Shown here: piece after piece, positions 63,462 through 64,000 of the stretch
Layout of the letters: each line of letters begins with the position of its first letter
Numbering within the stretch: position 1 is the stretch's first letter
Source of the DNA: Sva-07 sp963741755
GTDB taxonomy: Bacteria > Actinomycetota > Acidimicrobiia > Acidimicrobiales > Ilumatobacteraceae
Direction of reading: 5' to 3'
Assembly (NCBI GenBank): GCA_963741755.1
Contig: CAVUJG010000004.1
Coordinates: forward strand, 278,978 to 342,977
DNA: 64,000 nt
Notes under the pieces: generated by a model
Told to the model about the DNA's origin: nothing
Database searches by the model: none
Seen by the model: only the letters and a program-made list of their open reading frames with translations
Translations under genes and position numbers: made by a program

Positions 63462-64000
63462 CTACTCGTCGTGGTCGTGTGCGGCCGGCTCTTGGCCGTC
63501 GGGGCCCATGCTCACATCGACTTCGATCGGTGTTGCGTCACCGTCGAGATGGAACGTCGCCGCCGTCACCTCGAGCGGCATCTCGAAGGTGACGACGGCA
63601 CTGAGTTGGCTGTTCGGCTGGAGCTGCTCGTCGGCGAGCAGCGCGCTGTACGGAAGATAGGTGGTGCCGTCGGCGTCGAGGGACATCACGTTCTCGGGGA
63701 ACCGCATCACGGTGTTGCCGGCGACGAGATCGAGCTCGACCGCCACGCGCTTCATGCCCTCGGGTACGGCGTCGGACATCATCTGCGACATTGGTGCCAT
63801 CGGCATGCCGGCCTGCGCGAACAGGTCGGCGTTGTCGTCGTCGCCGCTGTCCATCATCGCCATCATCGGATCGTCGATCGTCCATGCTCCGATGGCCATC
63901 ACCGAACCCCCGTCGTGGTCGATCGGGGTGCCGACGTGGCCGGTGTTCCGCGATCGGCTGCGAGGCCCCAGACGCCGAGAGCGATGACGCCGACGAGCGC
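63462..64000 (-). CDS. Membrane-anchored Met-rich protein, partial
   Basis: The C-terminal part (GAWTIDDPMMAMMDSG, QAGMPMAPMSQMM, RVAVELDLVAGNTVMRF, LPYSALLADEQLQPNSQL, then AAHDHDE) resembles DUF4352-like extracellular beta domains with Met and His clusters suggestive of metal contact (inference). In the adjacent frame upstream there is a TM segment (ALVGVIALGVWGLAA), so the true protein is probably anchored. A one-base shift at the G5 run near 63907-63911 would join them. It runs off the right edge. Confidence 0.55.
   Translation of the reverse strand, partial: ARRRHRSRRLGPRSRSRNTGHVGTPIDHDGGSVMAIGAWTIDDPMMAMMDSGDDDNADLFAQAGMPMAPMSQMMSDAVPEGMKRVAVELDLVAGNTVMRFPENVMSLDADGTTYLPYSALLADEQLQPNSQLSAVVTFEMPLEVTAATFHLDGDATPIEVDVSMGPDGQEPAAHDHDE

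Overview
The window is high-GC, gene-dense bacterial DNA with frequent GTG starts and many ATGA/GTGA/TGATG stop-start overlaps. Gene content and synteny point to an actinobacterium: mfd, foldase, mazG, eno and ftsB; prs, glmU and tRNA-Gln; metG, tatD, a DPBB gene, rsmA and ispE; and a 30-residue bS22/COX24-type ribosomal peptide. A marine or sludge acidimicrobial lineage such as Ilumatobacteraceae is my best guess. This is inference from gene content; no 16S rRNA gene is present.

Layout. 1-2 kb: MoxR ATPase and a DUF58 protein, the latter running off the left edge. 2.2-5.5 kb: a small basic protein, an acetyltransferase, a DUF501 protein fused to a Ppx/GppA-like half, CoxG and a MocA-type cytidylyltransferase, the last four genes mutually overlapping. 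5.6-6.4 kb: a secreted NlpC/P60 hydrolase. 6.9-10.1 kb: CO-dehydrogenase-type maturation genes (two XdhC halves, CoxE, CoxD). 10.2-14.4 kb: a glycogen-debranching-type GH13 enzyme, a FAD oxidoreductase and an SDR. 14.4-19.7 kb: a lytic transglycosylase lipoprotein and an envelope glycosyltransferase group. 19.7-23.5 kb: a coxSLM operon with the form II AYRGAGR motif. 23.6-28.7 kb: a membrane protein, HAD phosphatase, K+ channel, HD protein and an orphan second CoxL. 28.7-55.8 kb: a largely housekeeping stretch, with an AbiEi/DUF559 gene and a FetAB-like transporter. 55.9-59.0 kb: a second AbiEi/DUF559 gene, a propeller-like protein and a PHP phosphoesterase, all heavily frameshifted. 59.1-64.0 kb: degenerate IS1634 and IS256 transposases, a secreted protein of three near-identical 104-residue repeats, and a membrane-anchored Met-rich protein leaving the window.

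How the genes work together. CoxS/L/M would form a molybdenum hydroxylase. MocA would make the cytosine-dinucleotide cofactor, CoxD/CoxE and the XdhC halves would mature the active site, and CoxG would recruit the enzyme to the membrane. This block, plus envelope genes, separates ftsB (28.7 kb) from DUF501/Ppx (3-4 kb), which usually sit side by side in actinobacteria.

The most unusual feature is the number of dispersed intergenic repeat families. I see at least six, named A-F here: a 38-bp quasi-array (A), ~80-bp tandem units (B), paired ~30-bp palindromes (C), a CCGAAA...TTTCGG hairpin (D), a GTCAGAC-core REP-like palindrome (E) and a GATCTCGGTGGC hairpin (F). They often touch coding ends. 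Both AbiEi/DUF559 genes are bracketed by their own hairpin family, with 44-45 bp between start codon and upstream hairpin. An HD-domain gene is bracketed by family E. Many genes also carry apparent single-base frameshifts, strongly clustered at 0-1.1 kb and 55.9-58.6 kb. These may be assembly errors or real decay.
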